Of a stretch of DNA of 64,000 nt, positions 37,324-45,299 are shown piece after piece. The DNA is taken from NCBI GenBank assembly GCA_015066245.1, contig SVOS01000004.1, positions 84,132 through 148,131 of the forward strand. Reading direction: 5' to 3'. The translations under genes were made by a program, and so were the position numbers. The notes below the pieces were generated by a model. The model did no database searches, was not told where the DNA came from, and was given only the letters and a program-made list of their open reading frames with translations. Within the stretch, counting starts at the first letter, position 1; each line of letters starts with the position of its first letter. Origin of the DNA: Oscillospiraceae bacterium. GTDB taxonomy: Bacteria > Bacillota > Clostridia > Oscillospirales > Acutalibacteraceae.

Positions 37324-39147
37324 TTAGTCTTTGTAAATTGCACCGGGCTTACAGAAGCCGATACAAGCACCGCACTTAACGCACTTCTTAGTATCGATTT
37401 CGTAAGAAGCGAGCTTGTGGCCGGGAGCAATATAATCAGTCTTGGTGATTGCGTCAGCAGGACAGTTCTTTGCACATCTGCCGCAACCGATACAAGTATC
37501 CTTGTTGATAACATAGGAGAGAAGGTCCTTACATACGCCTGCGGGACACTTCTTGTCTACGCAGTGAGCAACATACTCTTCGCGGAAGAACTTAAGTGTA
37601 GAGATAACAGGGTTGGGAGCTGTCTGGCCGAGACCGCAGAGAGAGTTCTCTTTGATGTAGTAGCAGAGCTTCTCCATCTCGTCAACCAGCTCAAGAGTAC
37701 CGTTGCCGGATGTGATCTGGTCAAGCATCTCGAGAAGTCTCTTTGTACCGATACGGCAGGGTGTACACTTACCGCAGGACTCGTCAACTGTGAACTCAAG
37801 GAAGAACTTAGCCATATCAACCATACAAGTGTCTTCGTCCATAACGATAAGACCACCGGAACCCATCATACAGCCGATAGCTGTGAGGTTATCGTAGTCA
37901 ACTTCTGTATCAATAAGGCTTGCAGGGATACAACCGCCGGAAGGACCGCCGGACTGTGCAGCCTTGAACTTTTTGCCGTTGGGGATACCGCCACCGATAT
38001 CATAGATGATCTCGCGCAGTGTTGTACCCATGGGGATTTCAACAAGACCTGTGTTGTGAATCTTACCGCCGAGAGCAAATACCTTAGTACCCTTGGATCT
38101 TTCTGTACCCATGGACTTGAACCAGTCAGCACCCTTGAGGATAATCTGGGGAACGTTTGCGAATGTCTCAACGTTGTTCTCAACTGTGGGCTTGCCGTAA
38201 AGACCCTTTACTGCAGGATAGGGAGGACGAGGACGGGGCTCACCACGGTTACCTTCGATAGATGTCATAAGAGCTGTTTCCTCACCACATACGAAAGCAC
38301 CTGCACCAAGACGGATGTCAAGGTCAAAGTCAAAGCCTGAGCCGAAGATATCCTTACCTAAAAGACCCATTTCCTTAGCCTGATTAATAGCAATTCTTAA
38401 ACGGTTAACAGCGATGGGGTACTCAGCACGAACGTAAACAAAACCCTGAGTAGCACCGATAGCGTAACCTGCAATAGCCATAGCTTCGATAAGAGCATGG
38501 GGGTCGCCCTCTAAGATAGAACGGTCCATGAATGCACCGGGGTCACCTTCGTCAGCGTTACATACAACATATTTCTGGTCTGCCTGGTTGGGAGCAGTAA
38601 GAGCCCACTTTCTACCTGTGGGGAAGCCGCCGCCGCCACGGCCACGGAGACCTGAATCAGAAATTACATCGATAACTTCCTGAGGAGTCATTTCTGTAAG
38701 AACTTTACCGAGAGCAGCATAACCGTCCATAGCAATGTACTCGTTAATGTCCTCGGGATCGATAACACCGCAGTTACGAAGAACTACACGGTTCTGAGTT
38801 TTATAGAATGCAGTGTCGTTAAGAGAAAGATTTGCAACGTCAACATCAGTTGCTTCTTCGCCTGTGTCGCTGTATACGAGACGCTCAACAACACGACCCT
38901 TTAAGAGATGCTCAGAAACGATTTCTTCAACATCTTCGGGTTTAACCATGCTGTAGAATGTGCCGTCAGGATGTACGATAACAACAGGACCAAGGGCACA
39001 AAGACCGAAACAACCGGTCTGTACAAGCTTAACTTCGTCAGTAAGACCGTACTTTTCAAGAGAAGCTACGAACTGCTCGTTGATTTTCTGGCTACCTGAA
39101 GAAGTACAACCTGTACCGCCACAAATAAGAACATGTGCACGAATCAT
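37324..39147 (-). CDS. hndC: NuoF-like flavoprotein subunit (HndC/HydB-like)
   Basis: SGLRGRGGGGFPTGRKWALT, CNADEGDPGAFMDRSILEGDPH, ESCGKCTPCRIGTKRLLEML, C-terminal 2x4Fe-4S. Confidence 0.94.
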   Translation of the reverse strand: MIRAHVLICGGTGCTSSGSQKINEQFVASLEKYGLTDEVKLVQTGCFGLCALGPVVIVHPDGTFYSMVKPEDVEEIVSEHLLKGRVVERLVYSDTGEEATDVDVANLSLNDTAFYKTQNRVVLRNCGVIDPEDINEYIAMDGYAALGKVLTEMTPQEVIDVISDSGLRGRGGGGFPTGRKWALTAPNQADQKYVVCNADEGDPGAFMDRSILEGDPHALIEAMAIAGYAIGATQGFVYVRAEYPIAVNRLRIAINQAKEMGLLGKDIFGSGFDFDLDIRLGAGAFVCGEETALMTSIEGNRGEPRPRPPYPAVKGLYGKPTVENNVETFANVPQIILKGADWFKSMGTERSKGTKVFALGGKIHNTGLVEIPMGTTLREIIYDIGGGIPNGKKFKAAQSGGPSGGCIPASLIDTEVDYDNLTAIGCMMGSGGLIVMDEDTCMVDMAKFFLEFTVDESCGKCTPCRIGTKRLLEMLDQITSGNGTLELVDEMEKLCYYIKENSLCGLGQTAPNPVISTLKFFREEYVAHCVDKKCPAGVCKDLLSYVINKDTCIGCGRCAKNCPADAITKTDYIAPGHKLASYEIDTKKCVKCGACIGFCKPGAIYKD

Positions 39148-39164
39148 AATGTTATACCTCCGTA

Positions 39165-39533
39165 TTATGCTTTGTTAGCAAGTGTAAACTCAGCTACTAC
39201 CTTGCCGCCTTTAATATGCTCCTCAACAACTCTCTTAGCTTTTTCAGGAGTCATCTGAACATAAGTAACCTTTTCTTTGCCTGCTTCCATAATCTCTACA
39301 ACAGGCTCATACTGACAGATGCCGATGCAACCTGTCTGGGAAACTGTAACCTTGCTTGCTAAGCCTTCGTTTGCGATTGCTTCAACAAAAGTGCTGAGAA
39401 CGGGACGAGCACCTGCTGCGATACCGCAAGTAGCCATACCTACAACTACTCTCATTTCGCCGCTGCCGTCACGGAGAGCGACTTTGTTCTGCATTTTCTC
39501 CTTAATTGCCTGGAGTTCTGCTAATGATTTCAT
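39165..39533 (-). CDS. hndB: Thioredoxin-like [2Fe-2S] protein (HndB-like)
   Basis: RVVVGMATCGIAAGARPVLS...VTVSQTGCIGICQYEPVVEI. Confidence 0.88.
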   Translation of the reverse strand: MKSLAELQAIKEKMQNKVALRDGSGEMRVVVGMATCGIAAGARPVLSTFVEAIANEGLASKVTVSQTGCIGICQYEPVVEIMEAGKEKVTYVQMTPEKAKRVVEEHIKGGKVVAEFTLANKA

Positions 39534-39562
39534 ATCATTTGTTTCCTTTCTAAATATATTTA

Positions 39563-40114
39563 TTATTTTAACGCCTCATATTGTTCTCTGAGATATTCCT
39601 CTATCCAGAGGATGACCTCAAAAGTATCTAAGGGAACATCTGAAAGTTCTGCCCTTAACTCTCTTGTGTCAACACTTACCTCGCCATTTGGCAAAGTGTG
39701 CCTGAACAGAAAGTCTGCGTCGGGACTTCCCTGAATCAGAGTTGTGATTGATGCAGGTACATCCCCTAAGGGAGTAAAATCGATGTGGTTTTTATTGAAT
39801 ATTGCTGTGACCTTTGTACCGTGATTATCGGGATATTCCGAAATATGCTTTGACTCTATATGGAAGCTTCCATCTGTCATTTCAGCCGCAAGCTTCAGAA
39901 GAGGGATACCCATACCTACAGGACGTGTCGTGCGGGTGGTGGTGAAGGGGTCGGTAACAGTGGCTACCATATCTGCCTTCATACCTGAGCCGTCATCAAT
40001 AATCTGAAGCGTCAGGGTGGAGTCTGTCTCATCCAGAAGAATCTGTGTGAGACTTGCTCCTGCTTTTACAGAGTTTTTGGAAATATCCAGTATGTTAAGT
40101 GAAAGTTCCTTCAT
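39563..40114 (-). CDS. GHKL-type ATP-binding protein
   Basis: LDISKNSVKAGASLTQILL...LQIIDDGSGMKADMVATVTDPFTTTRTTRPVGMGIPLLKLAAE. Confidence 0.85.
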   Translation of the reverse strand: MKELSLNILDISKNSVKAGASLTQILLDETDSTLTLQIIDDGSGMKADMVATVTDPFTTTRTTRPVGMGIPLLKLAAEMTDGSFHIESKHISEYPDNHGTKVTAIFNKNHIDFTPLGDVPASITTLIQGSPDADFLFRHTLPNGEVSVDTRELRAELSDVPLDTFEVILWIEEYLREQYEALK

Positions 40115-40116
40115 AA

Positions 40117-40842
40117 TTACCTCAGAAACTCAAAAATTTTACGCCTTACAAGGTCGGAGCTGTAGGGCTCGTCATCTATAAGAAAAAAACTGTTTTCATC
40201 TCGCATGTTCCACAGGTAATGGGCATCGCTGCATACAACGCACTTTCTGTCGCCTAAGGGATAGGTGCTTCTGAGCTCCGATTCTTTCTTTGCATCATTA
40301 AGCTCAAAAACCTTAAAGCCTTTGATGTCCGGGAAAGTACCCAGTGTGGCTATGATTCCGTTTGCCTGCCTATCAATGTGGGCAGGATAACAGATAGCGT
40401 TGTATTTCTCGGCAAGTTTTGGACAGTCGTCAACCGAAATCATGGTGGCGTTTGAGAGAAGATACTTCTCAGTGGCGATAACCTCGTCATTTCCGTTCAT
40501 TATCATCTGTTCGCCGTATACATCCACACGATTTTCGATGAGAATACGTTTGTCCTGTATGTCTTTATCAAACTCAAGGGCAGTTTCTAAATCCTCAAAA
40601 AGAAAGATAACGTGGATATCTTCCATGGTTGTAAGCTCCATACCCGCTATGGGTATTATGCCGTGGCGTTTTGCCGCCTCAAAAAATCCGGGACAGTTGC
40701 GGGTAGTGTTATGGTCTGTAAGTGCCACAACATTGAGACCGCAAAGTGTTGCCATGCCTGCGATATTGTTCGGCGTAGAATCGTCATCACCGCAAGGTGA
40801 GAGACATGAGTGTACGTGCAGGTCGTAGTAATACTTGTTCAT
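40117..40842 (-). CDS. PHP domain metal-dependent phosphoesterase
   Basis: YYDLHVHSCLSPCGDDDSTPNNIAGMA...VVALTDHNTTRNCPGF; CSDAHYLWNM. Confidence 0.9.
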   Translation of the reverse strand: MNKYYYDLHVHSCLSPCGDDDSTPNNIAGMATLCGLNVVALTDHNTTRNCPGFFEAAKRHGIIPIAGMELTTMEDIHVIFLFEDLETALEFDKDIQDKRILIENRVDVYGEQMIMNGNDEVIATEKYLLSNATMISVDDCPKLAEKYNAICYPAHIDRQANGIIATLGTFPDIKGFKVFELNDAKKESELRSTYPLGDRKCVVCSDAHYLWNMRDENSFFLIDDEPYSSDLVRRKIFEFLR

Positions 40843-40844
40843 AA

Positions 40845-41180
40845 TTAAAGTATCTGAGAAAGCTTGAGTGCTGTAACATAAGCAGGATAAACTGTGCTTA
40901 TAACATTGATACCCTTTGCCTCGGCAGTTGCTCTTACATTTTCGTCAAGGTCAACGCCCTCGGCAAGAACGATACATGCTGTGTCAGTCAGGGTTGCAAC
41001 GGCAATAGTGTTGATGTTGGACATAATTGTAATCCATGCATCACCGCTTTTTGCTTTGCCCATAACCCAACTGAGCAGGTCGCCAATGTATACACCTTCG
41101 ATTTCTCTGTCGGGTTCGGGAAGAACAACCTCCCTGAATCCTTCGAGGTTGCAAAGGTCAATTACAGTCATTGCTCTCAT
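40845..41180 (-). CDS. DRTGG-domain-like small protein
   Basis: MTVIDLCNLEGFREVVLPEPDREIEGVYIGDLLSWVMGKAKSGDAWITIMSNINTIAVATLTDTACIVLAEGV. Confidence 0.75.
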   Translation of the reverse strand: MRAMTVIDLCNLEGFREVVLPEPDREIEGVYIGDLLSWVMGKAKSGDAWITIMSNINTIAVATLTDTACIVLAEGVDLDENVRATAEAKGINVISTVYPAYVTALKLSQIL

Positions 41181-42453
41181 CCTTTAAACTAAGTAGATTC
41201 AAAAGCTCATTGCGATGTGAGATTATGCAGTCGTTGACATCTGCATTTCCTCTTATAACATCTTCTGCAAAGGCTCTGCAGTTAGGGGCGCCGCAGGAGC
41301 CGCAGTCAATACCGGGTAAGGTTGCTCTGAGTTTCTGGATTTCAGAAAGCATACGCATTGATTCGCTTCTGCTTTCGGAAAGTCTGGAAATCGGATAATA
41401 CGTGGGGAGTTCCTCAAACATATAATCGTTGGGGATTTCCTTTTCCTCATCCTTTGTCAGAAAATTCTGAGAAACGGGCAGGTATCTTCTGAGGGTTTGC
41501 AATTTAGCTTTTGCAATAAAAGGATTCTGCATAGTAAGCACACCGCCAACACAGCCGCCTGTGCAGGCATTAAGCTCGATAAACTCAAGCTCAGGTATGT
41601 TACCGTTTTCGATCTGGTCTAATACTCGGTTGACGTTTTCTATGCCGTCAGCAGCCAGGTAAGCATCGTTAAATAACGCAGTAGCCTCGCCGCCTGATGA
41701 AGCCCAACCGATACCTATCATACCGGAGTGCAGAATTGTTTTGATGTTATCGTTTCTGCTCATTGCATTAATGAGCTGAAAGTAAATATCACTGATTGAT
41801 ACCACACAGTCAACCCTACTCTTGTACTGTCCGAAGCCGTTTTTGACGTAGCTGGCTTTGGCAGGACAAGGAGATATAAAGCAAACGCCTATTTCCTCAT
41901 CCTTAAGTTCGGGATGCTCTTTTTTGGCTTTATTTCTTGCAAGATTTGCCGCAATTTCCATAGGTGGAAGCATGGGCATGATGTTGTCTGCAAGAGAAGG
42001 GTATCTGAGTCCGATAAGACGAATAACTACTGGACAGGCTGAGCTGATTACGGGTTTCTGGAGGTTTGCCTTTTTAAGATAGATTCTTGTGTAAGCAGAA
42101 ACAAGTTCTGCTGCCGTAGAAACCTCAAAAACATCATCAAAGCCGATATTTAAAAGTCCGTTTAAGATGTAGTCAACATCGTCCATATTTTCAAACTGGC
42201 CGTAAAGGGTAGGGGCGGGAAGAGCAATTTTGTATTTGAAATTGTCCATCTCGCTGAGCTTTGAAAGCTTTGCCTTTTTTGCCTTTTTGGGGCATACCCT
42301 TATACACTCGCCACAGTCGATACAACGACCTTCGTTAATTACGGCATGACCGTCTTTAATTCGGATTGCTTCTGTGGGGCAATGCCTTAAACATGTGGTA
42401 CAACCGATGCATTTACTTACGTCTAAAAAAACTGAATGTTCATACTTGTTCAT
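41158..42453 (-). CDS. HydS-like [FeFe]-hydrogenase family protein (4Fe-4S ferredoxin + H-cluster domain + C-terminal 4Fe-4S domain)
   Basis: CIGCTTCLRHCPTEAI, CIDCGECIRVCPKKA; SSACPVVIRL, ISPCPAKASY, NACTGGCVGG; C-terminal GIDCGSCGAPNCRAFAEDV. Confidence 0.87.
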   Translation of the reverse strand: MNKYEHSVFLDVSKCIGCTTCLRHCPTEAIRIKDGHAVINEGRCIDCGECIRVCPKKAKKAKLSKLSEMDNFKYKIALPAPTLYGQFENMDDVDYILNGLLNIGFDDVFEVSTAAELVSAYTRIYLKKANLQKPVISSACPVVIRLIGLRYPSLADNIMPMLPPMEIAANLARNKAKKEHPELKDEEIGVCFISPCPAKASYVKNGFGQYKSRVDCVVSISDIYFQLINAMSRNDNIKTILHSGMIGIGWASSGGEATALFNDAYLAADGIENVNRVLDQIENGNIPELEFIELNACTGGCVGGVLTMQNPFIAKAKLQTLRRYLPVSQNFLTKDEEKEIPNDYMFEELPTYYPISRLSESRSESMRMLSEIQKLRATLPGIDCGSCGAPNCRAFAEDVIRGNADVNDCIISHRNELLNLLSLKDESNDCN

Positions 42454-42480
42454 TAAACGCACCTCTTATACAACGGTAAA

Positions 42481-42903
42481 TCAGATGTTTACTTTCATAG
42501 TAATGATAGTGCCTTTTCCGACTTCAGATTCGATATTCATATAGTCGGTGTATCTTTTCATGTTAGGAAGTCCCATACCGGCACCGAAACCGAGAGAGCG
42601 TATGGCATCGGGAGCGGTTGAAAAACCTTCCTGCATAGCCTGCTCTATGTTGGGGATACCGGGGCCATGGTCGGTGAGCACGATAATAACCTGGTCTTCC
42701 GTTACATTGACGTCAGCTTCGCCACCGCCTGCGTGGATAACCATATTGATTTCGCCTTCGTACATAGCTATGGAAACTCGTCTGATAGTGTCGGGGGAAA
42801 TTCCCAGCTGCCTTAAACTTTTCTTTATCTGGACGGAAGCTTGTCCCGCCGATGTAAAGTCATCCCCGTCAACATCAAAGTGGAATGTAAGTACATCACT
42901 CAT
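42481..42903 (-). CDS. RsbW-like anti-sigma factor / serine kinase ATPase
   Basis: VSIAMYEGEINMVIHAGGGEADVNV...VLTDHGPGIPNIEQAMQEGFSTAPDAIRSLGFGAGMGLPNMKRYTD. Confidence 0.87.
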   Translation of the reverse strand: MSDVLTFHFDVDGDDFTSAGQASVQIKKSLRQLGISPDTIRRVSIAMYEGEINMVIHAGGGEADVNVTEDQVIIVLTDHGPGIPNIEQAMQEGFSTAPDAIRSLGFGAGMGLPNMKRYTDYMNIESEVGKGTIITMKVNI

Positions 42904-43268
42904 GATTTAAGCTTATTACCTACAAGTCCATTTGTGTAAAGGATTCCGCAGGCGTCGTACATACGCTTTTTTGAGCTTAAAAGTACAATGCCGCTTTCCT
43001 TTGCAAGTTCAATCATCTCAGGAGTTGGCAGCTTCGAACGCACCAAAACAATGCATACCATGTCCATCATTTCGGCGGTTCTGATAACCTGAGAATTAAC
43101 AAGTCCTGTAAGCAGAACAGCCTGGTCTTTTACAAAAGCCAGAACGTCGCTCATCATATCACTGCCGCAGGCAGAGTAGACGTGATTTCCTAAAGATTCT
43201 TCGCCGCAAACAACGTCTGCCTCCAGAAGCTCTTTTATCATACTGATTTTCATACAGAACGTCCTCAA
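42900..43268 (-). CDS. DRTGG-domain-like small protein
   Basis: MKISMIKELLEADVVCGEESLGNHVYSACGSDMMSDVLAFVKDQAVLLTGLVNSQVIRTAEMMDMVCIVLVR. Confidence 0.77.
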   Translation of the reverse strand: MRTFCMKISMIKELLEADVVCGEESLGNHVYSACGSDMMSDVLAFVKDQAVLLTGLVNSQVIRTAEMMDMVCIVLVRSKLPTPEMIELAKESGIVLLSSKKRMYDACGILYTNGLVGNKLKS

Positions 43269-43281
43269 AATAAATTAAGTG

Positions 43282-43779
43282 TTAGTCAGCGTACTTGTCC
43301 AAGATGCCCTGAACATCGTCAACAACAAGACGTCCGTAAACATCGTCGTTAACAGTAAGAACAGGTGCAAGACCGCAAGCACCGATGCAACGGCATGCTG
43401 TAAGTGAGAACTTACCGTCAGCTGTGCACTCTTCTGCACCGATACCTAAAAGCTCGCTGAACTTGTTCATAAGATCTCCTGCACCCTTAACATAGCAAGC
43501 TGTACCAAGACAGATTGAGATGTTGTACTTGCCCTTGGGAGAAAGTGAGAACTGAGAGTAGAATGTAGATACTCCGTAAACTTCCTCTACGGGCACGTCG
43601 AGACCCTTTGCGATCATTGTCTGAACCTCAATGGGAAGGTAGCCGTAAATGTCCTGAGCAGCCTGTAATACTGGCATTACTGCGCCGGGATCATTCTTGT
43701 GAGCTTCGATTGCTTCCATGAGCTTTGCTTCCTGCTCCGGTGTGCCGGAGAAGGGTAATGTGCCGATTTTCTTTCGCAT
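43282..43779 (-). CDS. hndA: NuoE-like [2Fe-2S] subunit (HndA/HydC-like)
   Basis: GAVMPVLQAAQDIYGYLPIEVQTMIAKGLDVPVEEVYGVSTFYSQFSLSPKGKYNISICLGTACYVKGA; ACRCIGACGLAPVL. Confidence 0.93.
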   Translation of the reverse strand: MRKKIGTLPFSGTPEQEAKLMEAIEAHKNDPGAVMPVLQAAQDIYGYLPIEVQTMIAKGLDVPVEEVYGVSTFYSQFSLSPKGKYNISICLGTACYVKGAGDLMNKFSELLGIGAEECTADGKFSLTACRCIGACGLAPVLTVNDDVYGRLVVDDVQGILDKYAD

Positions 43780-43845
43780 TTTTTATCCTCCCTGAATAAG
43801 AATGTGGTATGTGTTTATATCTGCGACTTTATGTCGTATACATAC

Positions 43846-43880
43846 ATGTTAATTTTATCACAAAGTTTTAGAATTGTCTA
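43846..43880 (-). promoter_or_regulatory. Hydrogenase operon promoter with Rex-like operator
   Basis: RC: TAGACA-N17-TAAAAT; TTGTGATAAAATTAACAT (43846-43863) overlaps the -10. Confidence 0.55.
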
Positions 43881-44129
43881 CATTTAATGATAGGTTTTTT
43901 AAAATAAAATTTGGAAAAATTCACATATTTTCGAGCTTTAACATAAAAAAAGCCGCTTTGGGGCAAATTTTGGATTTTCTATACAAACAGAGCAGTGAAA
44001 TTTGCTATATATAAGTAAGATATTTTTACATTAAATATTGATTTATTTTTTACTTGGTAATATAATTAAAATAGGTAAATTTTTGAGTATTGGCGGTTAG
44101 CCTTTGCTCACCTCACGGAGGTTGAATTT

Positions 44130-45299
44130 ATGCATATTTTAAGACGTACATGGGCAGAGGTAGACCTTACTGCTGCCGAGAAAAATTTTAATATAATCAA
44201 AGATAAAGCAAAGGGCAGTAAGGTGTGCTGTGTTGTAAAAGCTGACGGCTACGGTCACGGAGCTAAGGTGCTTTCAAAGCTTTACGAAAGTCTGGGAGCT
44301 GATTATCTTGCAGTTTCTAATATTGACGAAGCTGAAGAACTCAGGGATTATGGCATAAAGCTGCCAATTCTCATTTTGGGATATACTCCTGTTGATGATG
44401 CGAAAAGACTTATTAAGCTTAAACTTACTCAGGCGGTGTATTCTCTGGATTTTGCCAGAGCGTTGTCTGAGAAGTGCAGAGAGCTTGAAGGTACAATAAA
44501 AGTACACATTAAAATTGACACAGGCATGAGTCGTATAGGATTTATGTGTCAGAGCTTTCCCAGGGATGAGGGTTCTGTTGACGAAATTGCTGAGGTATGC
44601 GGTTTGTACGGACTCGAAGCAGAGGGGATTATGGCACATTTTTCTGTGGCTGATGAAGGCGAAGAAGGCAGAGAATACACAGAAAAACAGCTTGAAAATT
44701 TTGATTATACAATTAATGCATTAAAAGACAGAAATATTGAGTTTGACATTATCCATCATGCAAATTCAGCAGGCACAGAAGACTATGAAAATGCTCACAA
44801 AACCATGGTAAGAGCAGGTATTATCCTTTACGGTCTTGCACCCTCCGGAAAGCTTGCGGGCGCATTACCTCTGAGCCCGATTATGACACTCAAGACATCT
44901 GTCGCTTCTGTAAAAAAGATTTACAAGGGCACAACAATAAGCTACGGAAGAACCTTTGAGGCAAAAGAAGATATGACAGTGGCAACTGTCACCATTGGTT
45001 ATGCTGATGGTTATTTCAGAGATTTTTCCAATAAAGGATACATGCTCATAAAAGGCAAAAAATGCAGAATTCTGGGCAGAGTTTGCATGGACCAGACCAT
45101 TGTTGATGTAAGTGACGTGGGTGATGTCAGAATAGGTGATGAGGCAATTGTTTTTTCTGCAACAGAATCACCTACGGTTGATGATTTGGCGTCTTTTGCA
45201 GATACTATAAACTACGAGGTTGTCTGTGCGGTATCTAAACGAGTACCCAGATATTACCAAAAGAACTCAGTTACAGTGGATGTGATGTATAAGTTATGA
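44130..45299 (+). CDS. alr: Alanine racemase
   Basis: KGSKVCCVVKADGYGHGAKVLSK; HIKIDTGMSRIGF; GRVCMDQTIVDVSD. Confidence 0.95.
   Translation: MHILRRTWAEVDLTAAEKNFNIIKDKAKGSKVCCVVKADGYGHGAKVLSKLYESLGADYLAVSNIDEAEELRDYGIKLPILILGYTPVDDAKRLIKLKLTQAVYSLDFARALSEKCRELEGTIKVHIKIDTGMSRIGFMCQSFPRDEGSVDEIAEVCGLYGLEAEGIMAHFSVADEGEEGREYTEKQLENFDYTINALKDRNIEFDIIHHANSAGTEDYENAHKTMVRAGIILYGLAPSGKLAGALPLSPIMTLKTSVASVKKIYKGTTISYGRTFEAKEDMTVATVTIGYADGYFRDFSNKGYMLIKGKKCRILGRVCMDQTIVDVSDVGDVRIGDEAIVFSATESPTVDDLASFADTINYEVVCAVSKRVPRYYQKNSVTVDVMYKL

Noticed and set aside
37417-38340. 307-aa + strand ORF antisense to hndC
   Set aside because: Fully inside a well-supported CDS on the other strand; Cys/Thr/Leu-rich translation is a codon-bias artefact with no recognisable domain.
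44080-44125. GGCGGTTAGCC near alr as another copy of the intergenic repeat
   Set aside because: Only ~11 nt of similarity and no shared flanks (no CCAAAGGCGG/ATTTGTAT blocks).
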